Shown in pieces: positions 25,104-34,653 of a stretch of DNA of 64,000 bases. The stretch's first letter is position 1. Each line of letters begins with the position of its first letter. The DNA comes from Sporomusaceae bacterium (lineage in GTDB: Bacteria; Bacillota; Negativicutes; UBA1444), in contig JAHDPL010000019.1 in NCBI GenBank assembly GCA_018434355.1, positions 1 through 64,000 of the forward strand. Direction: 5' to 3'. The notes below the pieces were generated by a model that made no database searches, was not told the DNA's origin, and worked only from the letters and a program-made list of their open reading frames with translations. A program made the position numbers and the translations under genes.

Positions 25104-26078
25104 TCAGTGTACTGTTGGCGCCAATTCAAACGGACAGTTGCCGCCCCGACAATTCAGTTCGCTGCAATCTTCGCCTTCCGCCAGCACCTGCATTGTCGTA
25201 TGGCGAATGCCAAACTGCCGCTCCAGCAAAGCAGCTCCTTCAGCAATGACTTTGCCAATATCGGTTCCCTCGCGCACCACCAAATGGCCGCTGAACACAT
25301 CATAACCGGAAGTCACCGTCCAGACATGGACATCATGCACGTTGCAAACCCCGGAAATGCTTTCCAGCGAGGCGACGATTGCTTCAATTTCTGCGCCGGC
25401 CGGCGTCCCTTCCATCAAGATGTGCAGTGATTGCGCCACAACGCCCCAAGCCCCTTTGAGAATCAACAAAGCCACTACCACGCTGACAATCGGGTCGGCA
25501 ATATACCAGCCGTAGAAATACATCAGCGCCCCGGCGAAAATCGCGCCGACCGAGCCAAGCGCATCGCCAAGCACATGCAGATAAGCGCTGCGCAGGTTCA
25601 GGTTATCTTTCACATCCCCCTGATGCAGCAGCACCCAGGCACTGGCCAGGTTTGCCAAAAGTCCGATGACCGCAATCCCCATCATTGGCGCGCTGGCTAC
25701 CGCCGGCGGCGCGAACAGTCTGTGCCAGGCTTCCCAGGCAATCAAAACCGCGATGACGAATAAGGCAACGCCATTGGCCAGCGCAGCCAGAATCTCCAGC
25801 CGCCGGTAACCGTAACTTTTGCTCGGCGAAGCCGCCCGTTTGGCAAACCGGATCGCCAGCAGGCTAAGCCCCAGCGACGCCGCGTCGCTCAGCATGTGAC
25901 CGGCATCCGACATTAGCGCCAGACTGTTGGTCAGCCAGCCGCCGACTGCTTCCGCCACCAAAATGACCGTAGTAATGCCAAAGGCCCAGGCGAGGGCCTT
26001 GCTGTTGCCCTCGCGCCGAAGTCCGTGACTATGTCCGTGACCATGATCGTGCCCGTGATCGTGATTACATCCACTCAT
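25104..26078 (-). CDS. CDF-family divalent cation efflux protein (CzcD/ZitB type)
   Basis: A 324-residue pump with six membrane helices. The N-terminus is a His-Asp-Gly array (HDHGHDHGHGHSHG). SLALMSDAGHMLSDAASL carries the helix 2 metal-site Asp and His, and the helix 5 HVLGDALGSVGAI the other pair. The C-terminal domain (VHDVHVWTVTSGYDVFSGH) is the cytoplasmic metallochaperone-like fold. It probably exports Zn(II) or Co(II) in exchange for protons. The ATG at 26078 has AGAGGTGG at good distance. It is 13 bases downstream of the full-length permease gene. Confidence 0.93.
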   Translation of the reverse strand: MSGCNHDHGHDHGHGHSHGLRREGNSKALAWAFGITTVILVAEAVGGWLTNSLALMSDAGHMLSDAASLGLSLLAIRFAKRAASPSKSYGYRRLEILAALANGVALFVIAVLIAWEAWHRLFAPPAVASAPMMGIAVIGLLANLASAWVLLHQGDVKDNLNLRSAYLHVLGDALGSVGAIFAGALMYFYGWYIADPIVSVVVALLILKGAWGVVAQSLHILMEGTPAGAEIEAIVASLESISGVCNVHDVHVWTVTSGYDVFSGHLVVREGTDIGKVIAEGAALLERQFGIRHTTMQVLAEGEDCSELNCRGGNCPFELAPTVH

Positions 26079-26091
26079 TTTCATCCACCTC

Positions 26092-27258
26092 TTAAAACCA
26101 GAACCCGTAGATCATGCCCATCGCCGTCGACATCACGATAACCAAGGACACGTAGGTCAACATTTTGACCGTCCCCATCACCTGACGGATGACAATCATG
26201 CTGGGCAAGCTGAGCGCCGGGCCCGCCAAGAGCAGCGCCAATGCAGGACCCTTGCCCATGCCGGAGCCGATGAGTCCCTGCAAAATCGGCACTTCGGTCA
26301 AGGTGGCAAAATACATGAACGCCCCGGCCACACTGGCGATCAGGTTCGACTGCAGGCTATTGCCGCCAACCAGTCCTTTGATCCACGAATCGGGAATGAT
26401 TCCCGCGTCGGTCCCCGCCCGCCCGGTCAAAAAACCGGCCACCAGAACCCCGCCAATGAGCAGCGGAAACACCTGTTTGGCAAAAAACCAGGTACTGTCC
26501 TTCCAGTCGTTGCGCTCTTCGCCATCAAACCAGTTGAAGCTCGTCCAGAGCACGATCGCCAGGCTGATTCCGGCCAGCCACCACTTGATGCCAAAAATCA
26601 TCGCGAACACACCTTCGGTCGTCTGCGGATTGCCCCAGTTGGCAAACACCAAAAACGCCACCATCGATGCATAATAGGTGATATCTTGCCACGGCCTGCG
26701 CTTAGGTTCTTCCAGTTCCGTCTCGGGCATGTCGGCAAGTCGCTGCGATTCCTCATTGCGGAAGATCCAGCCCATCGCGACCCCAATCACGATCGAAAAC
26801 AGCACCGCGCCGACCGCTCTGGCAATCCCCAGCTCCAGTCCCAGTACCCGCGCCGTCAGGATAATCGCCAGCACATTGATCGCCGGACCCGAATAAAGAA
26901 ACGCCGTGGCCGGGCCCAGCCCCGCGCCGCGACGATAAATCCCCGAAAACAGCGGTAACACGGTGCAGGAACACACCGCCAGAATCGTCCCCGACACCGA
27001 GGCCACCCCATAAGCCACCACTTTATTCGCACCTGCGCCCAGATACCGCATCACCGCATCCTGGCGGACAAACACCGAAATCGCCCCGGCGATGAAAAAC
27101 GCCGGCACCAGACATAGCAGCACATGTTCCCGCGCATAGTCCTTGAGCATTGTAAAGGCTTCCACCAACGCGCCCTGCACCCGGCTATTTTCTATCGGCA
27201 GGTAATACGCGCCGAGGAATACGCCCAGCATCAACAGCAATTTGTTTCGTTCACTCAT
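26092..27258 (-). CDS. Full-length PF03773 permease (ArsP/SO_0444-like)
   Basis: A 388-residue membrane protein with about eight to ten helices. The conserved VSGTILAVCSCTVLPLFSGIY segment holds the Cys-Ser-Cys typical of this family, and FLYSGPAINVLAIILTARVLG follows. Members export trivalent organoarsenicals or Cu/Zn. The start at 27258 has GAGGAAG upstream. It is divergent from an arsR-like gene across 240 bases and leads into the CDF gene, so the metal or metalloid sensed by that regulator probably controls it. Confidence 0.85.
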   Translation of the reverse strand: MSERNKLLLMLGVFLGAYYLPIENSRVQGALVEAFTMLKDYAREHVLLCLVPAFFIAGAISVFVRQDAVMRYLGAGANKVVAYGVASVSGTILAVCSCTVLPLFSGIYRRGAGLGPATAFLYSGPAINVLAIILTARVLGLELGIARAVGAVLFSIVIGVAMGWIFRNEESQRLADMPETELEEPKRRPWQDITYYASMVAFLVFANWGNPQTTEGVFAMIFGIKWWLAGISLAIVLWTSFNWFDGEERNDWKDSTWFFAKQVFPLLIGGVLVAGFLTGRAGTDAGIIPDSWIKGLVGGNSLQSNLIASVAGAFMYFATLTEVPILQGLIGSGMGKGPALALLLAGPALSLPSMIVIRQVMGTVKMLTYVSLVIVMSTAMGMIYGFWF

Positions 27259-27502
27259 GACCAACACTTCCTCAATACGATAAATATATAAGCAACTACG
27301 AATATATTAACGCGGCAAGGATTTTTCCGCAACCCCCTTCTTGCAATTTGCATAAAAATATTTTAATATGTTATCGATGATATTTTTGAAATGATCGTGA
27401 TTTCCATGTGAATTGTCTGTCCTGCATTGGCGCTGATCTGTCCGGTTTTATCGAGTCGGCGCGCGAAGAGTGGTTGAACGAATGGCGGAAGGAGTGTTTG
27501 CC

Positions 27503-27844
27503 GTGACTTCACGTGCGTTGGCGAAAATTTTCAAAGCGCTTGGCGATGAAACCCGTCTGGAAATCGTAAAAATGCTGGCAGGAAAAGAACGCTGCGTCTG
27601 CGCATTTCTTAGCAGCTTTCCGATGAGCCAGCCGGCGATTTCCAATCACTTGCGGGTGCTACGCGAAGCCGGCGTCGTAATCGATACCCGCGATGGTCGC
27701 TGGATTTTTTACCGGCTGAACCCGGAAGCGTTTGACGCAATTCGGCAAATTTGCCAACTCACGGTCTCAGAAGGCGGCCCCGAACGTATCGATCCATTGA
27801 CAGAGCCTTGCGCCTGTCCCAAACCAAAGGAGGAATCCGCATGA
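27503..27844 (+). CDS. ArsR-family repressor (second copy)
   Basis: A 113-residue winged-helix repressor: FKALGDETRLEIVKML, ERCVCAFLSSF (a helix 3 thiol site differing from the arsR at 22079, which has CVCDL), PMSQPAISNHLRVLREAG and a tail with CAC. I choose the GTG at 27503, with AAGGAG 8 bases before it; two longer in-frame starts lack one. The stop overlaps the next start (ATGA). It probably represses itself and the divergent permease. Inducer could be As, Cd or Zn. Confidence 0.88.
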   Translation: MTSRALAKIFKALGDETRLEIVKMLAGKERCVCAFLSSFPMSQPAISNHLRVLREAGVVIDTRDGRWIFYRLNPEAFDAIRQICQLTVSEGGPERIDPLTEPCACPKPKEESA

Positions 27845-28077
27845 GCAAAAAAATTGAAGTTCTTGGCACTGGCTGCGCCAAATGTCAAAAGCTCGAAGAA
27901 AACGCCAAACAGGCCGTCAAACTCTCCGGCGCTGACGCGACGGTCACCAAAGTGTCCGACATCAACCAGATTACGGACTACGGCGTCATGATCACCCCGG
28001 CGCTGGTAATTGACGGCAAAGTCAAAGTGGCAGGAAAAATCCCCACCGCTGAAGCAATTGCCGAGTGGCTGAAGTAA
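27841..28077 (+). CDS. Small thioredoxin-like dithiol protein (redox-active disulfide protein 2 family)
   Basis: A 78-residue protein with the fold order of the glutaredoxin-like MTH895/TM0996 group. It begins KKIEVLGTGCAKCQKLEEN with a CAKC active site and ends with TPALVIDGKVKVAGK. Such proteins are regularly found next to ArsR and PF03773 permeases. A role in delivering or reducing the exported metalloid is plausible but unproven. GGAGGA is 6 bases before the ATG. Confidence 0.85.
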   Translation: MSKKIEVLGTGCAKCQKLEENAKQAVKLSGADATVTKVSDINQITDYGVMITPALVIDGKVKVAGKIPTAEAIAEWLK

Positions 28078-28120
28078 ACAATAGAACGCGGTTTCATTGC
28101 TGCGTCAGCGGAGAGAAATG

Positions 28121-28155
28121 AAAAGGCTTCCGGCGAAAATCGCTGGAAGCCTTTT
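28121..28155. terminator. Bidirectional terminator between dithiol-protein and Fic genes
   Basis: 16-base arms (28121-28136, 28140-28155, one mismatch) begin AAAAGGCTTCC and end GGAAGCCTTTT, with a 3-base loop. It is placed between two convergent genes. Confidence 0.85.
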
Positions 28156-28175
28156 CATTTAAAACACCCAATATC

Positions 28176-29297
28176 CTATTCCATGTCACTCGGCGCGCTT
28201 TTTTCGACCAGCGAGTAGCTGGTGCTGCGTCCACCGCCCGGATCCTTTTGCAAAATTCCTTTGTCCATTAAATCCTTGATGTCCCGGTTCGCCGTATCGT
28301 GAGAGCACTTCGCCAGCTTGCCCCATTTCATCGACGTCAATTTCCCTTCGAAATCCTCTAGTAAACGGCCAATCACCAATCGTTGCCTTTCATTTAGCGG
28401 CACACCGGCCATCGCGTTCCAGAACCGATTGCGACGAAACACACCGTTCAACGTATGATCCACATTGGCCAGAGCCCGCAAGAAGCACTGCAGAAACCAC
28501 TGAATCCATGCCGTGATATCCATTGAACCTTTTTGTGCATCTTCGAGCGCTTCGTAATAAGCGTTTCGGTCATGGCAAATCTGCGTAGACAGGCTGTAAA
28601 AACGGCAATCGCTGCCTTCCGCCTTTGCCAGAATCCGATCGGTAATAGCCCTTGCAAGCCGGCCGTTTCCATCATCAAACGGATGAATGGTAACAAACCA
28701 AAGGTGTGCAATCGCCGCTTTCAACACTTTGTCTTCAGCGTCTTCGGCATTATACCAAGCAAGGAACGCTTCCATTTCCTGCTGAAGTCGCGCGGCAACC
28801 GGCGCCTCAAAGTGTACTGTCGGTCTGCCTATCGGCCCTGATACTGCCTGCATAGGCCCGGTAGCATCATCGCGCCAAGTTCCCACCCTTATGGACCCCA
28901 GTGGACCGGATGGCACCGGAAATAGCTGCCTGTGCCAGAAAAACAACTTTTCCTCCGTCAAATCTTCGCGATAGCTTTGCACCGCATCCACAAGCATGTC
29001 AACGACGCCGTCAACATTTCGACTTGACGGAACCATGCCGGCGGTTGCCAGCCCCAGTCGCCTTGCGATCGAAGACCGAACCTGCTTTTCATTGAGCGAT
29101 TCCCCTTCAATCTCGCTGGATTTCAGCACATCCTGGGTAAGCGTGTGCAACACCGCTTCATCCCGGATCAATAAACCGGCAATCTGCATTTGCCCCAGCA
29201 AGTAACCTTGCTTGCGTGATACTTCCGCCAGCAGTCCTGTTATGGCTTTATAATCCCAAGTAAAATGTGGCCAATCAGACAGTTCATGAATATACAT
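28176..29297 (-). CDS. Fic-domain protein with N-terminal DUF4172-like region and C-terminal winged helix
   Basis: A 373-residue protein. The catalytic motif HPFDDGNGRLAR (205-216) is intact, so AMP- or other nucleotide-transfer is likely. An inhibitory-helix motif SSEIEG (60-65, pattern S-x3-E-G) precedes it, giving the self-inhibited class II arrangement. N-terminal 10-80 resembles DUF4172. The end (about 315-370: WGKLAKCSHDTANRDIKDLMDKGIL) looks like a DNA-binding winged helix. The start at 29297 follows AGAGGTG by 8 bases. A large inverted repeat lies just upstream, so autoregulation is plausible. Target unknown. Confidence 0.9.
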   Translation of the reverse strand: MYIHELSDWPHFTWDYKAITGLLAEVSRKQGYLLGQMQIAGLLIRDEAVLHTLTQDVLKSSEIEGESLNEKQVRSSIARRLGLATAGMVPSSRNVDGVVDMLVDAVQSYREDLTEEKLFFWHRQLFPVPSGPLGSIRVGTWRDDATGPMQAVSGPIGRPTVHFEAPVAARLQQEMEAFLAWYNAEDAEDKVLKAAIAHLWFVTIHPFDDGNGRLARAITDRILAKAEGSDCRFYSLSTQICHDRNAYYEALEDAQKGSMDITAWIQWFLQCFLRALANVDHTLNGVFRRNRFWNAMAGVPLNERQRLVIGRLLEDFEGKLTSMKWGKLAKCSHDTANRDIKDLMDKGILQKDPGGGRSTSYSLVEKSAPSDME

Positions 29298-29312
29298 ATT
29301 CAACGCACCTCT

Positions 29313-29400
29313 TGCGTAGATTATAGCATTCAATCGACGCAAATGCAATTACTAACGCAAATCGTGCGTAGATTAAGCAAGTTAATCTACGCACGATTTG
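29313..29400. repeat. Perfect 19-bp inverted repeat and repeated TGCGTAGATTA cores upstream of the fic gene
   Basis: CAAATCGTGCGTAGATTAA (29358-29376) and its exact complement (29382-29400) flank GCAAG. The core TGCGTAGATTA occurs again at 29313-29323, just in front of the fic ribosome-binding site. ACGCAAAT is also repeated at 29337 and 29355. No U-tract follows, so an operator is more likely than a terminator. Confidence 0.7.
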
Positions 29401-29492
29401 TTCTGTTACACCTCGTTTGGGTTATCCCTTTTGAGTATGCCGGATGCGAAAAAAGTGAAACTGCCAGCAGTTCATCACACCACCACATCCTC

Positions 29493-29732
29493 TCACCCTT
29501 CCACAAACCATCTTCCCTCGTCCTCGAACAAATAAACTTCCTTCCCCCGCACCCGCACCGTGTACCTTGTTCCCAGCCCGCCACCTTTTAGCGATGGAGC
29601 TTGTCGCACGTCGGTCACCCGATCGATCTCGTACTTTTTGCCATCCGTCCAAGTCAGCAAAAGCGGCCGCACCTGGCCGCTTTCGTCATGTTCTGCCGTC
29701 ACTTTCACAAACGTCTTGCCCACCATCGCCAC
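29493..29732 (-). CDS. Small protein encoded just downstream of the Y-family polymerase gene
   Basis: A 79-residue protein of unknown function, rich in beta-strand-like alternation (RPLLLTWTDGKKYEIDRVTDVRQ...TRYTVRVRGKEVYLFEDEGRWFVEG). It resembles the small DUF6504-like proteins found beside ImuB/DinB polymerases, which is a memory-based match. A GTG start with AGG spaced before it lies 3 bases after the polymerase stop, so it is cotranscribed and probably acts with the polymerase. Confidence 0.65.
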   Translation of the reverse strand: MAMVGKTFVKVTAEHDESGQVRPLLLTWTDGKKYEIDRVTDVRQAPSLKGGGLGTRYTVRVRGKEVYLFEDEGRWFVEG

Positions 29733-29735
29733 CGC

Positions 29736-30945
29736 CTACCTGAAAAAACTCACCGGATGGATCACGTGGTCATCCTTCGGATTTAACCCTGTCAACCGCT
29801 CGTCTTGCAGCAGGGCGCAGCGCCGCACGCAATACGGGCCAAACCGTTCGCGCAGCCGGTCCAGCGTCCGTTCCAACTGTTCCTGCTCCGCCGAGTCCGG
29901 CGCAAACATGTCGAGCTGCGCCGCGCACGCCGAGGCTGCGGATCGGCCGCTCCCAGCTGTAGTTCTGGCGAAAAATCTCCAGCGCCTTGCCGGCAATATC
30001 CTGTGCCAGAAACGAGGGAGTCGGCAACTTGCCCTGGCGCTCGAAGCTGTACAGTTCGTTATTGCGGATATGCACCGCCACCGTCCGGCACTTCAGACCA
30101 TGCCGCCGCAGCCGCGCCGCCACGCTTTCCGCCAGCACATAGACGATCATTTTCACGTCCTCGATATTCACCAGGTCCCTGGGCGTGGTGGTCGAGTTGC
30201 CGACCGACTTCACAAAACTCTCTTCGCCGGACTGCGCCACCGGCGCGGCATCGCGGCCATTGGCGAACGTCCACAGCGTTTCGCCCCAAACGCCGAGCGC
30301 CAGTTTCAGATGCGCCACTTCGCGCGCCGCCAAGTCGCCGATCGTGAAAACCGACCGGTTGTTCAGCTTGTTCTTGGTGGAGCGCCCCACATACAGCAGT
30401 TCCTCCACCGGCAGCGGCCAGACCAGCTGGCGGAAGTTGTCCTGCGTGATCAGCGTCGTCGCATCCGGTTTCTTCATGTCGCTGCCCAGCTTGGCAAAAA
30501 TCTTGTTCCAGGACACGCCGACCGAAGCTGTGACGCCCATTTCCTCGCGAATCCGCCTGCGAATCTCGTTGGCAATTTTCACCCCATCGCCAAACAGCGC
30601 CGCCGATCCCGTGACATCGAGCCAATTTTCATCGATGCCAAAGGCTTCAATCTTGTCGGTATAGTCGGCATAGATTTTTCTGGCCAGCCGCGAGAACCGC
30701 AGATACTTGCGATAGTCCGGCGGCAGACAGATGAGGCCGGGGCATTTCCCCTTGGCCTGCCAGATCGCTTCGCCGGTTTTTACCCCCGCCGCCTTGGCCA
30801 GCTGGTTTTTTGCCAAAATGATGCCATGCCGGTTCTCCACGTCGCCGCTCACCGCCACCGGCTTGCCGCGCAGCTCCGGGTGATACAGGCACTCGACCGA
30901 GGCATAAAAATTGTTGAGGTCCACATGTAAAATCGTGCGCGTCAT
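29736..30945 (-). pseudogene. dinB: Y-family DNA polymerase (DinB/Pol IV-like) with C-terminal frameshift
   Basis: From ATG 30945 (AGGTG upstream) the frame gives the palm and fingers (HVDLNNFYASVECLYHPELRG, AFGIDENWLDVTGS), thumb (VGRSTKNKLNNRSVFTIGDLA) and little-finger domain. At about 29940-29950, after RPIRSLGVRG, the reading frame must shift. The expected ending, QLDMF...LRERFGPYCVRRCALL...NPKDDHVIHPVSFF, is in another frame and stops at 29736. Compared with relatives, a few residues between VRG and QLDMF also seem missing. Either a real small deletion or a sequence error. The catalytic part is intact, so activity cannot be excluded, though the C-terminal clamp-binding segment would be lost. 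Confidence 0.8.
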
Positions 30946-31032
30946 TTTCTCACCTAGCCGCCATATTATCGAACGTATGTTTGCATTTGTAGTATAGCGG
31001 ATAGAATGCCCGCTGTAAAGAGAAAACAAAAA

Positions 31033-31052
31033 ACCGGGCCAAACAGCCCGGT
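31033..31052 (-). terminator. Terminator after the methyltransferase gene
   Basis: ACCGGGC-N6-GCCCGGT is followed on the minus strand by TTTTTTGTTTT. It separates the methyltransferase gene from the polymerase gene. Confidence 0.8.
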
Positions 31053-31114
31053 ACGTTACCCTTAGCCTCCATTTCAACCGGCCTTAAAACCGATCCTGGG
31101 GCGTTTTGATTTTG

Positions 31115-31843
31115 TCAAATCGAGCGGATTTCCGCCGATGCTTTCTTGCACAAATACGTTCCGATAAACGGGGCGCTGAATTCTTGTTGCAGGATATGGA
31201 ACCCCGCTTTTTTCAGCAAACTCTCCATCGCCCAATCCAATGTCGCATATTCATCGCGAAAACTCTTCTCGGCATCTCTCGCCACTTTGTCCCCAGCGAC
31301 AGCTTCGATTTTCGACACGGCATCATGAAAAAACTGATCATAATTTGGCACAGTCCCCGGCAATACTACATCATGCAAAAAGAACCGTCCTTCCGGCTTC
31401 AAAACGGCATGGATCCGTTTTAAAGCGATATATTTCCAGAAGTCTGGCAAGTGATGCATTGCCATCTGGCTTACTACAACGTCAAATGTTTCTGCGTCGA
31501 ATCGGAACGTAAGGAAACCCGCTTGCAGAAATTCAATTGATCTTTTCCCTTGTTTGTCCGCTTTCTGTTTCGCATAGTTTATCATGGCGGCCGAAACATC
31601 TATCGCCAAGACCTGTTTGCACCATGCAGACAAGCCAATTGGAATCTCACCAGTACCTGTGCCAATGTCCAGAATGACATCAGACTGGTCGACTTGCGCT
31701 GACTGCACGATTCGGTCGACTTCCTTGCCGATGTTTCTAAGTTTCTGCATATAGGAATCATAGGCCGCTACTTCACGCTCATCAGAAAAATCCACCCCGG
31801 CATGATGGATTTCATCGTATAGATACCTCGTGTCTGAAATCAC
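31115..31843 (-). CDS. Class I SAM-dependent methyltransferase
   Basis: A 242-residue methyltransferase with motif I LDIGTGTGEIPIGL, acidic motif II (LAIDVSAAMI) and VVVSQMAMHHLPDF as motif IV. The GTG start at 31843 has AGAGGTG 6 bases upstream. The N-terminal YLYDEIHHAGVDF...EVAAYDSYMQKLRNI segment recalls small-molecule or quinone methyltransferases. No substrate can be assigned. It lies 75 bases downstream of the BASS transporter gene on the same strand and ends in its own terminator. Confidence 0.85.
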   Translation of the reverse strand: MISDTRYLYDEIHHAGVDFSDEREVAAYDSYMQKLRNIGKEVDRIVQSAQVDQSDVILDIGTGTGEIPIGLSAWCKQVLAIDVSAAMINYAKQKADKQGKRSIEFLQAGFLTFRFDAETFDVVVSQMAMHHLPDFWKYIALKRIHAVLKPEGRFFLHDVVLPGTVPNYDQFFHDAVSKIEAVAGDKVARDAEKSFRDEYATLDWAMESLLKKAGFHILQQEFSAPFIGTYLCKKASAEIRSI

Positions 31844-31918
31844 GCAAAACACCTCTCTGTCCGCACGTATTTTCGGAGGCTCGCAGCTACCAAGCAGCAA
31901 GCCTCCGATTCATTTTGT

Positions 31919-32893
31919 TTATGCCTTTACCGCCGTCGCCGAGTTGCCGATTTCTTTATTCTCTTCCGGCGTGCGTTTGGCCCACCAACTGGCTAGCGCC
32001 GGCCCGGAAATGTTGTGCCAAACACTGAAGATCGCACTGGGCAGCGCCGCAACAGGCGAGAGATGGACCATTGCCAGCGCCGCTCCCAATCCTGAGTTTT
32101 GCATACCGACTTCAAACGATATCGCTCTTGCTTTGGCCTCGCTCATGCCGCATGCTTTACGTGCCACCAGATACGCAATCAGATAACCCAGCAAATTATG
32201 GGCTGCAACACCCATGATGACGATCCCTGCTACCGCTGCCAAACGGGACGCGCTCGCCGCAACAACTGCCGCAACGATAGCGATAATGGCCAAGATCGAA
32301 ATCAACGGCACAATTTTGGCAACTTTTTTTACGGTTTCGCCAAAAACCTGCCGAATCACGACCCCGCAAATAATCGGCAACAAAACAATCTTCAATATAT
32401 CAATCAGCAGTGCCGTGGCATCGATGGGAATAAACTTGCCGCCCAGCCACAAAAACAGATACGGAGTAAGAAACGGTGCAATTAACGTAGTAATCGAGCT
32501 GACAGTAACAGACAAGGCCACATCGCCTTTGGCTAGGAACGTCATCACATTGGACGCAGTTCCGCTGGGAACGCAACCGACCAGGATAAATCCGGCTGCA
32601 AGTTCCGGGCTCATTCCCATCATCGTTGCAATAAACAGTCCCAAAACCGGCATAATTATGAACTGCAACGCAATCCCCACCACAACATCAAAGGGCCGTT
32701 CAAACACTGCAACAAAATCGTCTTTTGTAAGCGTTAGCCCCATTCCCAGCATTACCAGCCCAAGCAATTGGGGAATAAAGGGGATAATTGCCTTAAACGG
32801 CGGCGATACATAATATGCTGCCGCAGCAAAACCAATGACTAAGATCGGGAAATACGCGCTGAGAAATTTTACAATTTTTTCGATCGTATTCAT
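31919..32893 (-). CDS. Bile acid:sodium symporter (BASS) family transporter
   Basis: A 324-residue membrane protein with nine to ten helices. BASS signatures are GLVMLGMGLTLTKDDF, VGCVPSGTASNVMTFLAKGDVALSVTVSS and the second crossover EVGMQNSGLGAALA. Relatives carry bile acids, pyruvate, pantoate or 2-oxoacids with sodium. The ATG at 32893 is spaced 6 bases from GAGGAGG. It follows ilvD by 12 bases, so the two are one operon. A carrier for a dihydroxyacid or 2-oxoacid would fit. Confidence 0.9.
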   Translation of the reverse strand: MNTIEKIVKFLSAYFPILVIGFAAAAYYVSPPFKAIIPFIPQLLGLVMLGMGLTLTKDDFVAVFERPFDVVVGIALQFIIMPVLGLFIATMMGMSPELAAGFILVGCVPSGTASNVMTFLAKGDVALSVTVSSITTLIAPFLTPYLFLWLGGKFIPIDATALLIDILKIVLLPIICGVVIRQVFGETVKKVAKIVPLISILAIIAIVAAVVAASASRLAAVAGIVIMGVAAHNLLGYLIAYLVARKACGMSEAKARAISFEVGMQNSGLGAALAMVHLSPVAALPSAIFSVWHNISGPALASWWAKRTPEENKEIGNSATAVKA

Positions 32894-32905
32894 GACCATC
32901 CTCCT

Positions 32906-34558
32906 CTATTTGAGTACAGCGCCAAACTTGGCGGAACCGACGAGTTTTGCATAGCGGGCAAGGTATCCTGTCGTCACTTTGGGTTCCGGTTTCACCCATT
33001 CCGCTTGTCGCTTGGCCAGCTCGCCATCACTGAGTTCTACATTGAGCATCCTGCCGGGAATGTCGATCGATATTACATCGCCTTCCCGCACAAGCCCAAT
33101 CGGTCCGCCTGCCATCGCTTCCGGCGCAATGTGTCCGATACATGCGCCGCGTGTTGCGCCGCTAAAACGACCATCGGTCAACAGAGCCACTTTCAGTCCC
33201 ATGCCGGTGATCACCGCCGTCGGGTTCAGCATTTCCCGCATGCCAGGTCCCCCCTGCGGCCCTTCATAGCGGATCACCACCACATCGCCATGATTGATCT
33301 TCTTGTCGAGAATCTCTTCGATAGCTGCATCTTCCGAATCAAACACGCGCGCCGTTCCTTTGAATACCAGCATATCCTCGGCTACGGCGCTCTCTTTCAC
33401 CACTGCCCCGTCCGGCGCCAGATTTCCCTTCAAAATGGCAATTCCACCTGTTTTCCGATATGGCTCCTCGACGGTTTTAATCACATCGTCTCTTGTGATC
33501 TTGGCGGCACTGATGCGTTCCGCCACCGTCCCGGTTACCGTAACCGCATCCGTATAAATCAGTCCCAGTTTGGCAAGTTCTTTCATGACCGCCGGAATGC
33601 CGCCAGCCTCGTTCAAGTCTTGCAAATGATGAGACCCGCCTGGGCTCATTTTGGTGATATAGGGCGTCTTGGCGCTGATAGCGTCAAACAACTCCAGCGG
33701 CAATTCGATACCGGCCTCGTAGGCGATCGCGGGGAGATGCAGCACCGTATTCGAAGAACCACCAACGCCCATATCGACCGCAATGGCGTTGCTGAATGCT
33801 TTCTTGGTCATGATGTCACGAGGCTTGATGTCTTTCGCAATGAGGGCAAGAATCGTCTCGCCCGCCTTTTTCGCCAACATTCGCCGCGCTCCGAACTGCG
33901 CTGCCGGAACCGTGCCATTGCCTGGCAACCCCATGCCGAGCGCCTCGGTCAGACAGTTCATTGTGTTGGCGGTAAAAAGTCCTGCACAAGAACCACAGCC
34001 AGGGCAGGCGGCGTTTTCCATGCTATCCATTTCTTCGGCGCTGATTTTACCGGCTTCGTAGAGCCCAGCCGCTTCAAACATCGAACTGACACTAATGTCT
34101 TTGCCATTGTAACGGCCTGCCATCATCGGACCGCCACTGACCACTACCGCGGGAATATTCAGCCGCGCCGCCGCCATCAGCATTCCCGGCACAATTTTGT
34201 CGCAGTTGGGGATCAACACTAATCCGTCAAATCCGTGCCCGACCGCCATTGCTTCGATCGAGTCCGCAACCAGTTCACGACTGGGCAATGGAAATTTCAT
34301 TCCGTCATGTCCCATGGCAATGCCGTCGCAGATACCGATGGCCGGAAATTCTACCGGAGTTCCGCCGGCAGCCGACACGCCAAGTTTTACAGCATCCGCA
34401 ATGTCGCGCAAATGAAAATGGCCCGGAATGATTTCATTAAATGCGTTGACCACTCCAACAAGAGGCTTCTTCAAGTCGTCCGGGGTATACCCCATGGCAT
34501 AGAACAAGGACCGATGGGCAGCTCTGGTGGAACCTTTTTTTACAATGTCGCTTCGCAT
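32906..34558 (-). CDS. ilvD: Dihydroxy-acid dehydratase (IlvD/Edd family)
   Basis: A 550-residue Fe-S dehydratase. Cluster cysteines lie in the PNCDKI motif and in the [20 protein letters not shown] segment. [20 protein letters not shown] is at the C-terminal domain. IlvD converts 2,3-dihydroxy-isovalerate (or methylvalerate) to the 2-oxoacid in valine/isoleucine synthesis, while close relatives dehydrate sugar acids. No other ilv gene is here. It is paired with a BASS carrier and adjoins the 2-oxoacid module, which favours a catabolic role (inference). GGGAGGGG precedes the ATG at 34558. Confidence 0.92.
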   Translation of the reverse strand: MRSDIVKKGSTRAAHRSLFYAMGYTPDDLKKPLVGVVNAFNEIIPGHFHLRDIADAVKLGVSAAGGTPVEFPAIGICDGIAMGHDGMKFPLPSRELVADSIEAMAVGHGFDGLVLIPNCDKIVPGMLMAAARLNIPAVVVSGGPMMAGRYNGKDISVSSMFEAAGLYEAGKISAEEMDSMENAACPGCGSCAGLFTANTMNCLTEALGMGLPGNGTVPAAQFGARRMLAKKAGETILALIAKDIKPRDIMTKKAFSNAIAVDMGVGGSSNTVLHLPAIAYEAGIELPLELFDAISAKTPYITKMSPGGSHHLQDLNEAGGIPAVMKELAKLGLIYTDAVTVTGTVAERISAAKITRDDVIKTVEEPYRKTGGIAILKGNLAPDGAVVKESAVAEDMLVFKGTARVFDSEDAAIEEILDKKINHGDVVVIRYEGPQGGPGMREMLNPTAVITGMGLKVALLTDGRFSGATRGACIGHIAPEAMAGGPIGLVREGDVISIDIPGRMLNVELSDGELAKRQAEWVKPEPKVTTGYLARYAKLVGSAKFGAVLK

Positions 34559-34653
34559 ACTATCCCCTCCCAAGGTTTTTTATGTCTTCATCATAGACAG
34601 GATCGCCAGACTATTCTTTCAGTTCCTTGTTCCCGATATTTAGTTTCCTGCGC

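Noticed and set aside
29560-30930. A 456-codon plus-strand frame
   Set aside because: It is antisense to the Y-family polymerase gene, whose conserved motifs are on the other strand; His/Arg-rich composition is typical of a shadow in G+C-rich codons.
33005-34222. A 405-codon plus-strand frame
   Set aside because: Antisense to ilvD, which is highly conserved; no ribosome-binding site or recognisable domain.
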